From contig OX463848.1 of NCBI GenBank assembly GCA_949825065.1, positions 31,703,841-31,767,840 of the forward strand: 64,000 nucleotides of DNA. Direction: 5' to 3'. A program made the translations under genes and the position numbers. The DNA is from Odontocerum albicorne. Lineage: Eukaryota > Arthropoda > Insecta > Trichoptera > Odontoceridae. This document shows, in pieces, positions 11,951 to 22,772 of this stretch (positions within the stretch are counted from its first letter, which is position 1; the number at the start of each line of letters is the position of its first letter). The notes under the pieces were generated by a model. It ran no database searches. It had not been told where the DNA came from and was given only the letters and a program-made list of their open reading frames with translations.

Positions 11951-12930
11951 ATTACATGGTTGTACTTGTACATATAAAGTACTACATAATAGGTACCAAA
12001 TTATTATTCTGAAGCAAAAATAGTGTGTAATTCAAGATATTACTATAGTACCTTCTATTACCATAGTACCGTCTAATGTCTAATTAGCGATGCGAACATA
12101 TTAAAGAACGTGTTCAGTAGACAACGTTGTCTTCGACCCCGTTTATCGTATCTTCACCACCCTCACATAAAGGTTTTTGATTCGTAAAGAACACCCCGTA
12201 AATTTATGTATGCCTGATTTCGGAACGATCTTCCTGGCTCAATCTGATGAGCTACACCCTTATAGATAAATACACTTAAAAATATTTTTTAAACCCTTTT
12301 TAGGAGGTTTCTTTGTAGGGTGTCTTCGTTCGATCAGTTTTCTGTGGTTTTCTTACCAAATATGTTATTCTTAATATATGTAGGTGTGGGGAAATGCCTT
12401 ATTTAATGCCAGCAGCTACCAACTCCTTATTCCTACGTTAGGCTAGAAAAAGCATAAACGAGTGCATATATATTTTTGACATTTTTAATCAGCCAATAAT
12501 AGTGGGTTTGAACCCTGAATTAGAGTTCCTTTCAGAAGAGTATGCCCTCTTAACAGCGCTGTGTTTATTGTCCTTTTATGATTATTATTTATCTTAACAT
12601 ATTCATCGTTCTTGAAATCCATAAATTCCTTTTCTAATCCCTATTTTCTTAGATTTTAATTTTTGTTACTTTACTTTAAAAATTGCTTTTATCATACATA
12701 CTTCAATCAAGACATGATCATGATCATGCATACTAATAATAATTATGAAACAAAGCTAGCTGGTGATTGAAAAAAAATACTAAAAAGCAATGAATCAGTC
12801 AGATGCATTTGCATTGAAAAGGTTAAATAAACAAACATGTAAATTTGTTCAGAATATTTATTCTCCCTGGTGAATCTAGTTAAAAAAACACAAATAATAA
12901 TTATAATATTTTTCATCGTTTAATATGTTA
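11951..12930. other. Unassigned; one dispersed-repeat fragment
   Basis: 12490-12570 ('gggtttgaaccctgaattagag', 'cagaagagtatgccctc') resembles the GGCGCTC-type dispersed repeat seen at 26570-26655. Otherwise nothing recognised. Confidence 0.4.
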
Positions 12931-13240
12931 TTTACATGCGTGAATTAAAAATAGTCTTCTGTTTACATGCGTGAATTAAAAATAGTCTTCTATTTACATG
13001 CGTGAATAAAAAATAGTCTTCTATTCACATGTGTGAATTAAAAATAGTCTTCTATTTACATGCGTGAATTAAAAATAGTCTTCGATTTACATGCGTGAAT
13101 TAAAAATTGTCTTCTTTTTACATTCGTGAATTAAAAATAGTCTTCTATTTACATGCGTGAATTAAAAATAGTCTGCTATTTACATGCGTGAATTAAAAAT
13201 AGTCTTCTATTTACATGCGGAAATTAAAAATACTCTTCTA
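12931..13240. repeat. 31-bp minisatellite, 10 copies
   Basis: Ten tandem units of 'tttacatgcgtgaattaaaa' plus 'atagtcttcta' with few changes. There are no unique spacers, so it is not a CRISPR-type array. Confidence 0.95.
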
Positions 13241-13384
13241 TTTTTTATCCAAAGAAAGTTCATTTTATGCTGAATAAAAATGTTAGAAAAGAAGGGTAAA
13301 TTCGTTTTCATTATTTTGTTGAAGACGATCAATTCTTTGAAGAATCTAAGATGAATTGAGTGCCATCCTTCAAGTCTCTTGATT

Positions 13385-13568
13385 ATGATGACCTATGTGA
13401 CCTACTTGATAAGATGCATGTCTTACAATATGGGGCTTGTCAAGCTAAAAAAGGGTTTTCCTTTGCATTTCACCTAAGGCTTGTTAAACACCTGTTTAGT
13501 TGCCTGAAAGAAATTGCTTCCCCCGGGTTGCCTTATATACAACTAAAGTGTAATACAATGCATATGCA
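13385..13568 (+). mobile_element. tRNA-derived SINE (family A)
   Basis: Full order is visible: head 'gacctacttgataagatgcatgtctta', 'aaaaaagggttttcctttgcatttcacctaagg', then 'tagttgcctgaaagaaattgc' and the tail 'acaactaaagtgtaatacaatgca'. The tRNA boxes are eroded. Confidence 0.7.
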
Positions 13569-13594
13569 ATATGTAAAAATTGTTGTACATATAC

Positions 13595-14225
13595 CGTATT
13601 GATTATAAGACAACTATGAAGAAGGATAGCGGCAGGGAACACGGTAAACGGAGAACTTAATGTTATATACTCGTATAACAACCGCGTAATATCAATAAGA
13701 TAATACGTGCTGGCAAAAATTATAAAACATAATAGTATGCTGGTGTCCACCAGTTATGTATGGAAATGATACTTGGACTTGACATAAGGAAGATAAGAGC
13801 TATATTAATAATGTAGATATGTGTTCACTAAATAAAATGTGTGGAGTGTTAATTTTTGTAAAAAGGGGAAATGAAGACATCAGAAATTAATGCATGGAAA
13901 AAATTTATGTTTTAAGTTAGATGAAGAAACGAACTTTAAGATAATGGTTTGGACATGAGAGATAATATATGATGAAATAATGACTAAGCGAATATATAAG
14001 TCAGAAGTGCAAGGTGTGCGTGACAGAGGTAGACTGAGGAAAAAGTGACAGGACCAAATGAACTAGATTTTGAAATAATGTAAAGTGAGATATGTGAATA
14101 ATAGATCATTTTGCATGACGAGATATATTAAAGTGGAGAAGACTTGGATAGAAAAAAATGGAGATCTTTTTTCCCTGCCTGCTTCTCAAGGGTCAAGGAG
14201 TGATGATATATATGTATTTGATTTA
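13595..14225 (+). mobile_element. RTE-like LINE, 3' remnant
   Basis: Parallels the copy at 24296-25170. It includes 'ggtaaacggagaacttaatg', 'gggaaatgaagacatcagaaat', 'tggtttggacatg' (the WFGH block) and a segment reading VQGVRDRGRLRKK. It ends with the shared 3' segment 'gagatcttttttccctgcctg'. Many frame breaks. Confidence 0.7.
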
Positions 14226-14713
14226 TATTGAATTCATAGCGAAAAATAGACCTGTCACGTACTTGTATTTTATGTTTGTCGTGTAGATTTTATTCTTAAG
14301 TATATTTATTGCACTGCGAGTCATCTTCCTGTTGTCAACCCTTAAGTCCGTCGTCACTACTATTCCTTTCACATTCAGATATGTCACCACCGGAGTAGGA
14401 ATCCCTTTCGATCTTCCCTTCTTTGACACTACGTGACGTCACGTTAAAATGAAATAAAAAAGATTTCGATCTTCTAATGTAAATTGTTCTTGATGGGGAC
14501 GTATTTTTTAATTTATTTATTTTTTCAAAACAGGCCTAGCACAATTACTTTGAAAAATACAAGATATATTAAAAAAGAAGAAAAATTACATAGAAAAAAA
14601 AATTAAATTATATAAAATAAAAAAATAATGTATATGTATACATACGAGTATATACACACAAACATATTATACACATATATTCACAGTCACTTAAGTACGT
14701 TGATGAGTGCTTT
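14226..14713. other. AT-rich, unassigned
   Basis: Poly-A/T runs and TA-rich words. The short minus-strand frame 14223-14429 is not recognised. Confidence 0.35.
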
Positions 14714-15060
14714 CTAACGCAATCTTAGAAGAAAATTTACTTTTGCTTTTGGTAATGTGATATGAAATATGTCAATATCCGAAGCAGTCCCGTTCAGAAT
14801 AGTTAAGGCCCTTCCAACAGGCAGACCCGTTCTTGCATTTGTTATTGAGAACAGTTCTTGCCGGCGCAGTCTAGTGTAATTGTTAGGAACATTTAACGCT
14901 AATCTTTGTAGTAATGCTGGACAGCTCACAACTCCTCGAACGAGTTTGACAACGTATACCAGGAGGCGCAGATCTCTTCTTACGCTCAAGGAGTTATACC
15001 CGAGCATGCCCAGCAGAAACTGAGTAGGATAAAGCTATGGATAGACACCAAACTTTCTCA
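14714..15060 (-). pseudogene. LINE reverse-transcriptase ORF, C-terminal fragment
   Basis: The minus-strand frame (14714-15007) has the layout of the tail of Jockey/CR1-type LINE ORF2: 'LGYNSLSVRRDLRLLVYVVK', then 'CPALLQRLALNVPNNYTRLR', then 'DIDIFHITLPKAKVNFL'. The typical pattern 'LGY-L--RR-L--L-FL-K----..CPELL--L-FNVP---TR' is clearly followed. The usual aromatic-rich end is replaced or short. No upstream RT domain is attached, so it is a 5'-truncated, dead copy. It lies near a second, oppositely oriented LINE C-terminus at 15160. Confidence 0.7.
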
Positions 15061-15159
15061 TATCGAGATATCGTAGATATATTTTTTTTATCGTATATAT
15101 TTTTTCCCCCATTATAGCGTAGATGGGGGTGGAATCGGACTGAACTGAATTAAAGCTTT

Positions 15160-15640
15160 TATTATTAAGTAACAAATGGAAACACGTGTACTGACTTGTA
15201 TATTCAATTATATATTTAATCTACGTTGTTTATTGGCCTTTCCAGTTCACCACTCTTCTTTTTTTGCGTCTTTCTTTACTGTCCATGCAGTGAGACTCTG
15301 GAATCGGTTACAAACCAATGTTAGACTCACTCCGTCCTTTGCATGCTTTAATAAGCGACTGAAAAAACTCTTAATTTCTAGGCAGTAATATAACGTGATT
15401 CATTCGTGTTTTTTTTCCTTTCCTCTCCACCATCCTTTTATTTTCCTTTGATTGACGATATCTCACTTTATATGAAAATGAATGTTCGGGTGATTGTCCG
15501 TCTTTGTGAAGTTTGTGAGTATATGCTTACGTATGTGTTCATGGTTCGTGTTCGTGGGGATGGATAGTCATTTGTTTGTTTTCTTTTGCGACCATTGTCA
15601 GGACCTGGGACCCTTGTTCGGGTACGGTCGACCAATTTGT
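15160..15640 (+). pseudogene. LINE ORF C-terminus plus 3' UTR
   Basis: The plus-strand frame 15176-15388 ends with 'SFFTVHAVRLWNRLQTNVR' and 'SFACFNKRLKKLL', the characteristic C-terminal 'F--A-RLWN-LP..-S---FK-RLK--L' of Jockey/CR1-type LINEs. The following 3' UTR (15410-15640) matches 8010-8180. It is 5'-truncated. The reading frame is intact over its last ~60 codons, so this copy may be relatively young. Confidence 0.75.
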
Positions 15641-16129
15641 TTATTACAGTTACAAATAACCATTAAAAATATCGAACCGGGGCAGTCAAAAGGAGATCTT
15701 GCGTCATTTTTGAGAAGGATTGCTCCCTATTGTATCTAACTTAACCGCCTCGAGTGGCTGGCTTTGTCTTCCCATTTCATAGAAGTACACGTCACTTTAT
15801 GAGGATCGGTAATTGGTGTTCCGTCTTACGATCTGATTTACTGCAGTCATAGATCTATTGAATCAAAAGAAATGGCAAAAGGGTCTAAATTTCTCTTCCG
15901 CTTTTTCTAAAGGAATACGTCGCACTTAATTTATTGCAGTCATAGATAAATTAAAACAACGGCTGGGAAGAAATAAAAAACGTCACTCAAGATATTTCAA
16001 AAGAAGGGTGCACTATTGTTTCTTAAATCAATAAGTATCGCCTTTAAGGTTACCGGATGCTACACAAAAAGACTCTCGACTTTATGACACTATTATAGTA
16101 AATAAACTATTCATTGCCGAAGTAACGTT

Positions 16130-16700
16130 CGGGCGGTGGAAAGATTTATGATTTTCAACGGTCACGAGGAACTTTCTATAGAGCTCCAATATGGCGGGGG
16201 TTATGGAGATCCCTTAAATTCAGGGGGCGCGATCTTCCCAGCCCCATTCTCGCCACGAAGTTGTCAAGTTATCATCATTTCGTCTTAACGCCGTTCGCGA
16301 ACTCAAACAAGCTTTTTCTCACATTTGATTGTTCATTCTTATTTGATACAATTTGTCCGGTAAATTCTGGATAATCTACAAACGGGGATCTTGTTTCACC
16401 TCAGTCTTGATTGAGCAGATTCTGGACTGTTGTCCAAACGACGATCTCGAGGTAGACGTACAACTCATTCTCGGGTCAAAGTTAACTGATTCTACCAGCA
16501 ATATCGAGTGCGCGCAAGATTCTGCAGTCTTCGTGACCGGACCGAGGCGTGTGACTGTATTACGGCACGAATTGACAGTCACCACCCATACTGGGGGATT
16601 TCTTCACATCAACGGCCCTGTAGTAACAGTATAAGGTCAGAGGGCCATATACGAGTCGACCTGGTCATACACTTGAAGCGGATCTGGGATAATACATTGT
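16130..16700 (+). other. GC-rich island with unknown ORF (16353-16634)
   Basis: Distinctly GC-richer than its neighbours. It contains a 93-codon plus-strand frame whose product (..LIEQILDCCPNDDLEVDVQ..) has no recognised domain. A second frame runs antisense. It could be a retroelement LTR/leader, a gene fragment or captured sequence. I see no clear TG..CA ends, splice signals or repeat partner. 15641-16129 upstream is unassigned. Confidence 0.3.
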
Positions 16701-17164
16701 GTCTTGTATTGGAGTAAGATGAACCTTATTTATCCTCTTTTGCTTGTCATTTTATGGTGATATTTGAGTATTCTAGAGATTGGCGATATCTAATCTTTGA
16801 GAATTGACACATTTCCGCAACGGACTGTTGTGAGATTACCCCTGATAATAAATTGCTTCGACTGCCTGTCCATCTGAAAGGCTAGCGGAGTAGCAGAGAG
16901 TAATCTGCCCATTTGATTTTCCCGACGGAGTATCAGCTCGTCAGGATTAAATATATAACCAATTAACAGCAATATGTGTTTCATTATGTATTTATACCAA
17001 CCCAAGCCCTGACGACCGCCTACCTCTTCCCACGACATCTTGAGATCTTATTGAGCCTTGTTTTACCTATACTGAGCTACCGGAGTAAGAGTCATACATT
17101 GTAACATCCAGACTTTTAGTAATCCAACGGAATTAATTAATTAAAGGGTTAAAAGTTTGAAACC
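16701..17164. other. Unassigned
   Basis: A short minus-strand frame at 16790-17038 has no recognisable similarity. Confidence 0.35.
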
Positions 17165-17275
17165 CTGTAACTGGCTTTATTTACTTTTGCATGGTTAGTT
17201 GGAAGAGATTGCCGCTTGACAATAAGTCCACTAGATTGTATTTGCAAAAAAGTGTTAAATAAATAAATAAAAATA
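17165..17275 (+). mobile_element. LINE 3' tail fragment
   Basis: 'tttacttttgcatggttagttggaagagattgcc' and 'caataagtccactagattgt', then 'gttaaataaataaataaa', closely matching 8205-8290, the end of a LINE 3' UTR. Confidence 0.7.
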
Positions 17276-17285
17276 AGTAAATAAA

Positions 17286-17520
17286 TACATGACCTTTAAG
17301 ATGACCTCAATGGCCTAGTAAGTAAGACGCCTGTATTTTACAATGCACTCTGTACTCGGGGATGCAAGATCGATTCCCGTTGAATTCTGATATTTTTTGA
17401 AAAGGGTTCGAGTCTTGTAACTTAAAGTTTTTTTAATATCCTTTTGGTTGGTTAGATGAGATTACCACATGGCCAAAAACCGACAAATTTTGATATATGT
17501 AAGGAAAATTTAATACATTT
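17286..17520 (+). mobile_element. tRNA-derived SINE (family A)
   Basis: Head 'tgacctcaatggcctagtaagtaagacgcctgt' (A-box-like) and 'gatcgattcccgttg' (B-box-like), then 'cttttggttggttagatgagattaccacatgg' and a degenerate tail. Confidence 0.8.
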
Positions 17521-17778
17521 ATACAATACACACTCGAATTTAGGAAAATTTCTTGTCTTTTTTGCATTCTTTTTGGATATATCGTTTACAAATTTTCGAT
17601 AAATATTTCAATTTATCTAACATAACATACATTTAACGTACAGTTTTTTTCTTTATTTTGAATAAAGTAAGCCAATAATCAAAATTATCTTCGTTTTTAG
17701 TTTAATATTGTGGTCCTTATATTTTGTATTAAACTATTTACTTATTTTATTGCCTTTTAACTTTGTTTTTTTTTTTAA

Positions 17779-17810
17779 GTGGAATAAACAGTGTTTAATA
17801 AAATAAATAA
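17779..17810 (+). mobile_element. PLE terminal fragment
   Basis: Short match to the outer end of the PLE terminal repeat ('gtggaataaacagtgttt' followed by 'aataaaataaat'). Confidence 0.6.
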
Positions 17811-17849
17811 CAAAACTATAGTTATGTTCTCTAGCCTCACCAAAAAATT

Positions 17850-18710
17850 ATTCTAAATCGTGGATTGGGTTGTATTTTCTCAGACAATTCGATCGTTAAA
17901 TGTATATCGAATGTTGTACAACGATAGGAAACAAAGTCAACGGTGCACCAAAACATACTTGTAATATACTCGAACCGGGCCGTATCAAAATTAGCTAGAA
18001 TGATAGTCCACAACAGTATTTTAGTATCACATTCAGTGTGGGAGTGAAACGTGGACGTAATAAAACACTGAAAGGAGTCGAATGAATCCTGTACTTCAGG
18101 GGTCACCAAACTTTTTGAGAAACGGACGGATTGACATTTTTAAAAACATGGGGGGCTGGACGAAAAATATTCTTATTGAAATCCCATTATAACATAACAT
18201 ATTCTTATTGAAATCCTATTAGAACATTAGTTTACATTGCATGTGTAAACAAATATAGTTTATATTGGAAGTCTTACACCAAATCCTAATAGAAGAATCG
18301 TTGTCGTGTATTCACAACGAAATCATAAAACTTTGTAAAATTAATATTTCTTATATATAATATTTATGAATAAAAGACGGGGGCCGGATGAAAAAGTTTG
18401 GAGGGCCGGATCCGGCCCGCGGGCCGTAGTTTGGTGACCACTGCTGTACTTAATGCATACACTGTGTAGAATACATGGGGGACAATGTATAACAAAATAC
18501 GGAATGAAGGGATTAGTGATGAATCTAAAAAGCTGATGAGTTGAGTAAGATGTAGAAGAGAAATCTGAGATGGTTTGGGCACGTGAAACGAAAGAATGCA
18601 GAAATAATAACAAAACAAATATGTAACATAAATGTGAGTGAAAGATGTGGTAGACGAAGATCAAGGAAAGTATAGTTGGATCAAGTCCATTATGTTTCTG
18701 AAAAACTTAA
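17850..18710 (+). mobile_element. RTE-like LINE remnant interrupted by a hAT MITE
   Basis: The segments before 18097 and after 18451 both belong to a LINE RT C-terminal region. The first reads near 'IVHNSILVSHSVWE' and ends in 'aaaggagtcgaatga'. The second has 'tacatgggggacaatgtat', 'aaatacggaatgaag', 'agatggtttgggcacgtg' (RWFGHV) and 'gtggtagacgaag'. The same order is uninterrupted at 39630-40065 and 57945-58400. Confidence 0.75.
18097..18443. mobile_element. hAT-type MITE, 347 bp
   Basis: Terminal inverted repeats are CAGGGGTCACCAAACT at the left and, read inward from the right, CAGTGGTCACCAAACT. The element is flanked by a perfect 8-bp target duplication, CTGTACTT (18089-18096 and 18444-18451). 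The right sub-terminal region is very GC-rich (ggatccggcccgcgggcc). The 8-bp duplication and CA(G)..(C)TG ends are hallmarks of hAT elements. There is no transposase, so it is non-autonomous. It sits inside a LINE, so it is younger than that LINE. Confidence 0.92.
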
Positions 18711-19160
18711 AAAAGACATTTTTTTCAATCAGGACATATAGCCTAGTTAAGCAGGGGAGTGCTTTGTATAGTTCATTGTAAATTTTTTTAAGTATAAGTA
18801 CATTTTTAAAGAAAGCTTTTCATTCATTTTAATACATGTCAGATTTAATGTCTCAAAGGCATTTTTGCACTCAAGATATGCAGCCTAGTTAAGTATGGGA
18901 ACGCTTCGTATTCTTTATTGTAAAAATTCAAAAGTGTAAGTACTCGTGCATTTTTAAAGAAAGTTATTAATTTATTTGAGCATTTTCATGGACTCGTATA
19001 TACCTGCCGGATTTGTTATTTTAAAGGCATTTTTTCCAATCAAGACAAAGAGCCTAGTTAAACAAGGGGAGTGTTTTGTAAACACTTTCATGTACTCGTG
19101 CGAGTATAAACCTGGCGGATTTCTTGTTTTAAAGGCATTTTTTCAATCAACTTCCCTTTT
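18705..19160. repeat. Degenerate ~145-170-bp tandem repeat, 3 units
   Basis: 'agcctagttaa.ca.gggagtg' recurs near 18740, 18883 and 19052, each followed by 'catttttaaagaaag' or 'aaaggcattttt' blocks. Confidence 0.7.
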
Positions 19161-19450
19161 AAATTTTTATCGGTATCCATGACTGTGTTGAATATATGTG
19201 TGAATATATTTTTAGAGAAAAAAACTAGAACTAAATATAATAAAATGTATTGTATATCTTAAGGAAAATAAGTGTACGGAATGTATGAATGAATGTAAGG
19301 AAATAATTTTCAATTTTCTTCAAGTTAATTTAGTGACAACTCTATTGTTATAATTAAATTAAATTATGATAAAAAACTGATTTTAAAATCTATAATTTAT
19401 CTTAAATCTCACAAAGTTTTTCCTAAAAAATTAATACGCATGAAATACAC

Positions 19451-20155
19451 CTTATTGAGGCAGGGAGATTGTTTCAAACTCAAGCCGAGTGAATCACAAA
19501 ATATGATATATGTTATGATGCATTGAAATACAAAGGATTTTATCGTTACCAGATAGTCTATACTCAGAAAAAAATTTGATGTGTAATATTTTCAATTATT
19601 CAATAAAAAATATTTTTTAAATTATATTTATTTTACCCATAAAATAGCGTAATTTATGTGAAAATTGATAAGGATGATTGATGTACATCTTATTGAGGTA
19701 GGGAGATTGCTTCAAACTCGAGCCGAGTGAATCACAAAATAAGATGTATAATGCATTGAAATACAAAGGATTTGGTCGTTACTAGACAGTCTATACTCAG
19801 AAAAAAAAATTCAATTATTCAATAAAATTATTATTTTCAGTTATTCAATAAAAAATGTTTTTTAAATTATATTTATTTTATCCATAAAATAGCGTAATTG
19901 ATGTGAAAATTGATAAGGATGATGTACATCTTATTGAGGCAGGGAGATTGCTTCAAACTCGAGCCGAGTGAATCACAAAATAAGATGTATAATGCATTGA
20001 AATACAAAGGGTTTGGTCGTTACTAGACAGTCTATACTCAGAAAAAAAAATTGAATGTGTAATATTTTCAATTATTCAACCAAAATATATTTTTTAAATC
20101 TTTTTAAATAATATTTATATCACCCATAAAATAACGCAATTGATGTTTAAATTTT
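19451..20155. repeat. ~240-bp tandem repeat, 3 copies
   Basis: Units start at 19451, 19689 and 19930 with 'cttattgaggcagggagatt', each containing 'gccgagtgaatcacaaaat', 'cagtctatactcagaaaaaa' and 'cccataaaatagcgtaatt'. High similarity between units. Confidence 0.92.
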
Positions 20156-20684
20156 CACATGAAAAACGTAATATATGAAAGGTTGTCCAAAGGTAAAAAC
20201 TTCGAAATGAAGCGAGGACAACGTTGATTAATATTCAAGGTTCTTTCCTTGGCGTGCATCCACATCCCCTTTGATGAAGGGACACCATAATGAACGTGAG
20301 AAATATAATCCTTGACATGTTACATGATATAAAGCTTAATTTGAAATTTTCATCCGGATATATGGTGTCATTTCATTATGCCTCTACACAATTATGCACA
20401 GCATAATGAGGGAATTCAAAGCCCGGTGAATATTGCGATATACCAGAATCCTTTCTCCCACACCCTCTTTCACTAGGAAGTATGGTAACATAAAGCTTTA
20501 TATTAGAATAATTGGATTGATGCGTTTGGCGTTCTATCGGTAAGTCAATAGTTCGCGGAATAATTGTAGTACGAGTTTATAACTGGTCAATGTTCTGAAA
20601 TTGAATTCATTGAGTTATTTTTTAATTTTAAATAAATACATAATTTTATCAAAGGTGAAATATGAAAATTTATACACGAAGTAA

Positions 20685-21110
20685 AATGTCTGATGAAGAC
20701 TCAGCAAAATGAATTTTTTGACAATATATTTTTTGATAATTGGAAGCTTCTAAAATATTCAGTTAAACGAAATTTCCTTGACAATATTCTATTACATAAT
20801 TCAAAGCTTCTGTATAACTTTATGAGAAGAGAAAAAAATTTAAGCATACTTACTCAAATGTCTGATGAAAAGCTCAACTTATGAATGTTTGTTTACAATA
20901 TCTCTTTTGATAATTGAAAGCTTCTAAAATGTTCAGATAAACGAAATTTATTTGACAATATTTAGTTTCGTAATTCTGTATAAATTCATGAGAAGAGAAA
21001 AACAAAAAAATATATATTTAGGCATAGTCAAATGTCTAATGAAGAACTCAACTAAACGAAAGTTTGTTGGCAATTTCTCTTTGGATAAGTGAGTTTTTCT
21101 ATTGGCAATG
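20685..21110. repeat. ~171-bp degenerate tandem repeat
   Basis: 'aatgtctgatgaa.a.ctca' recurs near 20686, 20857 and 21028, with shared 'ttgacaatat', 'ataatt..aagcttct' and 'catgagaagagaaaaa' blocks. The stretch 20156-20684 shows nothing recognised. Confidence 0.7.
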
Positions 21111-21198
21111 CTTGATGAAACTTTACAATATATTATACATACAAAATCAAAACGTTTATTTTATAAAATTTCTAAGAAAATTTCGTTTTTGTGAAATT

Positions 21199-21800
21199 CT
21201 AAATGTTTGAGAGAAGGCGGAATGAAGACATCAGAAATAAATATGTGCATAAAATTGATGTTTTAAGTAAGATAAAGAAAGTAGCGTTACGATGGTTTGA
21301 ACATGCGGAGATAACGATACGACCTCCGTGGTCTAGTTGGTAAGACGCATGTCTCTCAACCCGCAAATATTGGGACAAACCCGGGTTGAAATCCCGCTGG
21401 AAGCCAGATTTTTTTAAAAAGGATTTCTGTCTGGTTTTCACTCATGGCATCTTTCTAGTTGGTTGAAAGAGATTGCCACATTGTTAAAAGTACACCAAGT
21501 TTTACTGTATACAACGAAAGCATAATACAATAGAACGAATGAAAAAATAATAAGTTTGCGAGTACACAACTGCAAAGTGTACGTGAAAGAGATACACCGA
21601 TAAAAACGTGTCTGAATCAAGTGGACACTACTTTAAAGAAAAGCTGATTGAAAAATGTGAATAATAGAAGATCATGAATGATGAAATGTATGATTGTGGA
21701 AGAGGTTAAAGTTATGTTCTCGGATAAAAATTATGGCTATCTGTTCTCTCCGCCTACCCTACAAGGTACAAGGTGGGTCGATGTGTATGTATTTATGTAC
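21199..21800 (+). mobile_element. RTE-like LINE remnant interrupted by a SINE
   Basis: 'ggcggaatgaagacatcagaaataaat..gatgttttaagtaag' and 'gatggtttgaacatgcggaga' match 24670-24760. The LINE resumes after the SINE at ~21536 with 'aatgaaaaaataataagtttgcgagtac..caaagtgtacgtgaaagag' and ends in the shared 3' segment near 21715-21775. Confidence 0.72.
21311..21535 (+). mobile_element. tRNA-derived SINE (family A), nearly full length
   Basis: The best-preserved copy: 'gacctccgtggtctagttggtaagacg' (A-box-like TGGTCTAGTTGG), 'cccgggttgaaatcccg' (B-box-like), 'aaaaaggatttctgtctggttttcact', 'ctagttggttgaaagagattgccaca', then 'caagttttactgtatacaacgaaag' and an A-rich end. It is inserted in a LINE. The flanks aacga(t)/aacga(a) suggest a ~5-bp target duplication. 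Confidence 0.88.
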
Positions 21801-22059
21801 AATTTTATCTTCATTTGCCGGTTTTGCTCAACGAATATCTTCATAATAGACAAAATCTTAGATATTTTATCTATTCTGAGAATACTGGTTTAGTAAAACT
21901 GGTATATACTATAGACAAAAAGTTATTGGAATAATGTTTTCTAAATATTTAAATATAATTTTTTTGCTTTCTGGGTAGATGTGTTGCCTATTTCACCACG
22001 ATGGCAAAATATCACATCAGTGAGTAACACATATATGTACGTACCATCAATTCATTTTC

Positions 22060-22510
22060 ATGTTAGGGTAGATAGAGAGGACAAATGGTCCAACTTTCCT
22101 ATCTCAATATTAATATTAGCCTCCTCCACATCCATACACCTTCTCAAGGAACTACTTCGATATCTTTGATTTTCTACGTTTTCTTCCTTCAAAATATCAT
22201 TAACTTGATTCTACTATACGAGTACTTTCCTTGGTCTTCTTTTCAAACGCTTTCTTCTTTAATTTGTTCCACATACCCAAACTAACGCAGTGTACTCTTC
22301 TTCATCTTACTCAACACATCAGTCATATGTTCACACTCAACCTTAAACACTTCATTCAATATTCTGTCATACACTGTTACCCCCGTGTATTCTTCAATGC
22401 AAGTATTTCTTCAGCATTTATTCGGCTTCTATTAGTCATTTTACATGTCCACGTTTCACTCCCATACATCGAAGATGGTACCAATGTACTATTATGGACT
22501 ATCATCTGAG
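22060..22510 (-). mobile_element. RTE-like LINE remnant
   Basis: Antisense of the LINE C-terminal segment at 39630-39850 and 57945-58140. On the plus strand it shows 'catcttactcaacacatcag', 'cattcaatattctgtcatacac' and 'cacgtttcactcccatacat', the complements of 'gagttgagtaagatg', 'gtatgacagaata..gaatg' and 'atgggagtgaaacgtgg'. Non-coding now. Confidence 0.7.
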
Positions 22511-22692
22511 CAGTTACTAGTCTAATGTATTATGGTATGAGCCACATTTGTCATCATAAGCTTCAAAATCGGCATCCCCTATTTTTTTTCCATTATTCAA
22601 TGAGCTTTGTGGAGTTAAATTCAGCCAGCGACGTGTGGAGAAAAACATAAAGTTAGGGATAAAATACTAATTTTTTTTTTAGCTCTAACTAG

Positions 22693-22772
22693 TTAATAAA
22701 GAAATATTTTTTATGAAAGGAAGAAAACATCTAGATGTTTTTTCTTTTCATAAAAAAATGTTTCTTTATTAA
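22693..22772. repeat. ~80-bp near-perfect palindrome
   Basis: Arms 'ttaataaagaaatatttttt..gaagaaaacatc' and its complement meet at a central CTAG with almost no loop. This can extrude as a cruciform. It starts and ends with TTAA, but no element is recognised. Confidence 0.85.

Noticed and set aside
12931..13240. Regular repeats resembling a CRISPR array
   Set aside because: Units are contiguous 31-bp copies with no unique spacers, and the sequence is clearly eukaryotic; a minisatellite.
18341..18664. Minus-strand open frames of 84-107 codons
   Set aside because: Antisense of a LINE remnant; similar antisense frames appear at 22231, 39635 and 57884 for the same reason.
21315..21380. tRNA gene
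   Set aside because: A- and B-box-like sequences are present but the same head recurs at about a dozen sites followed by a fixed SINE body, and acceptor/anticodon stems are not kept.
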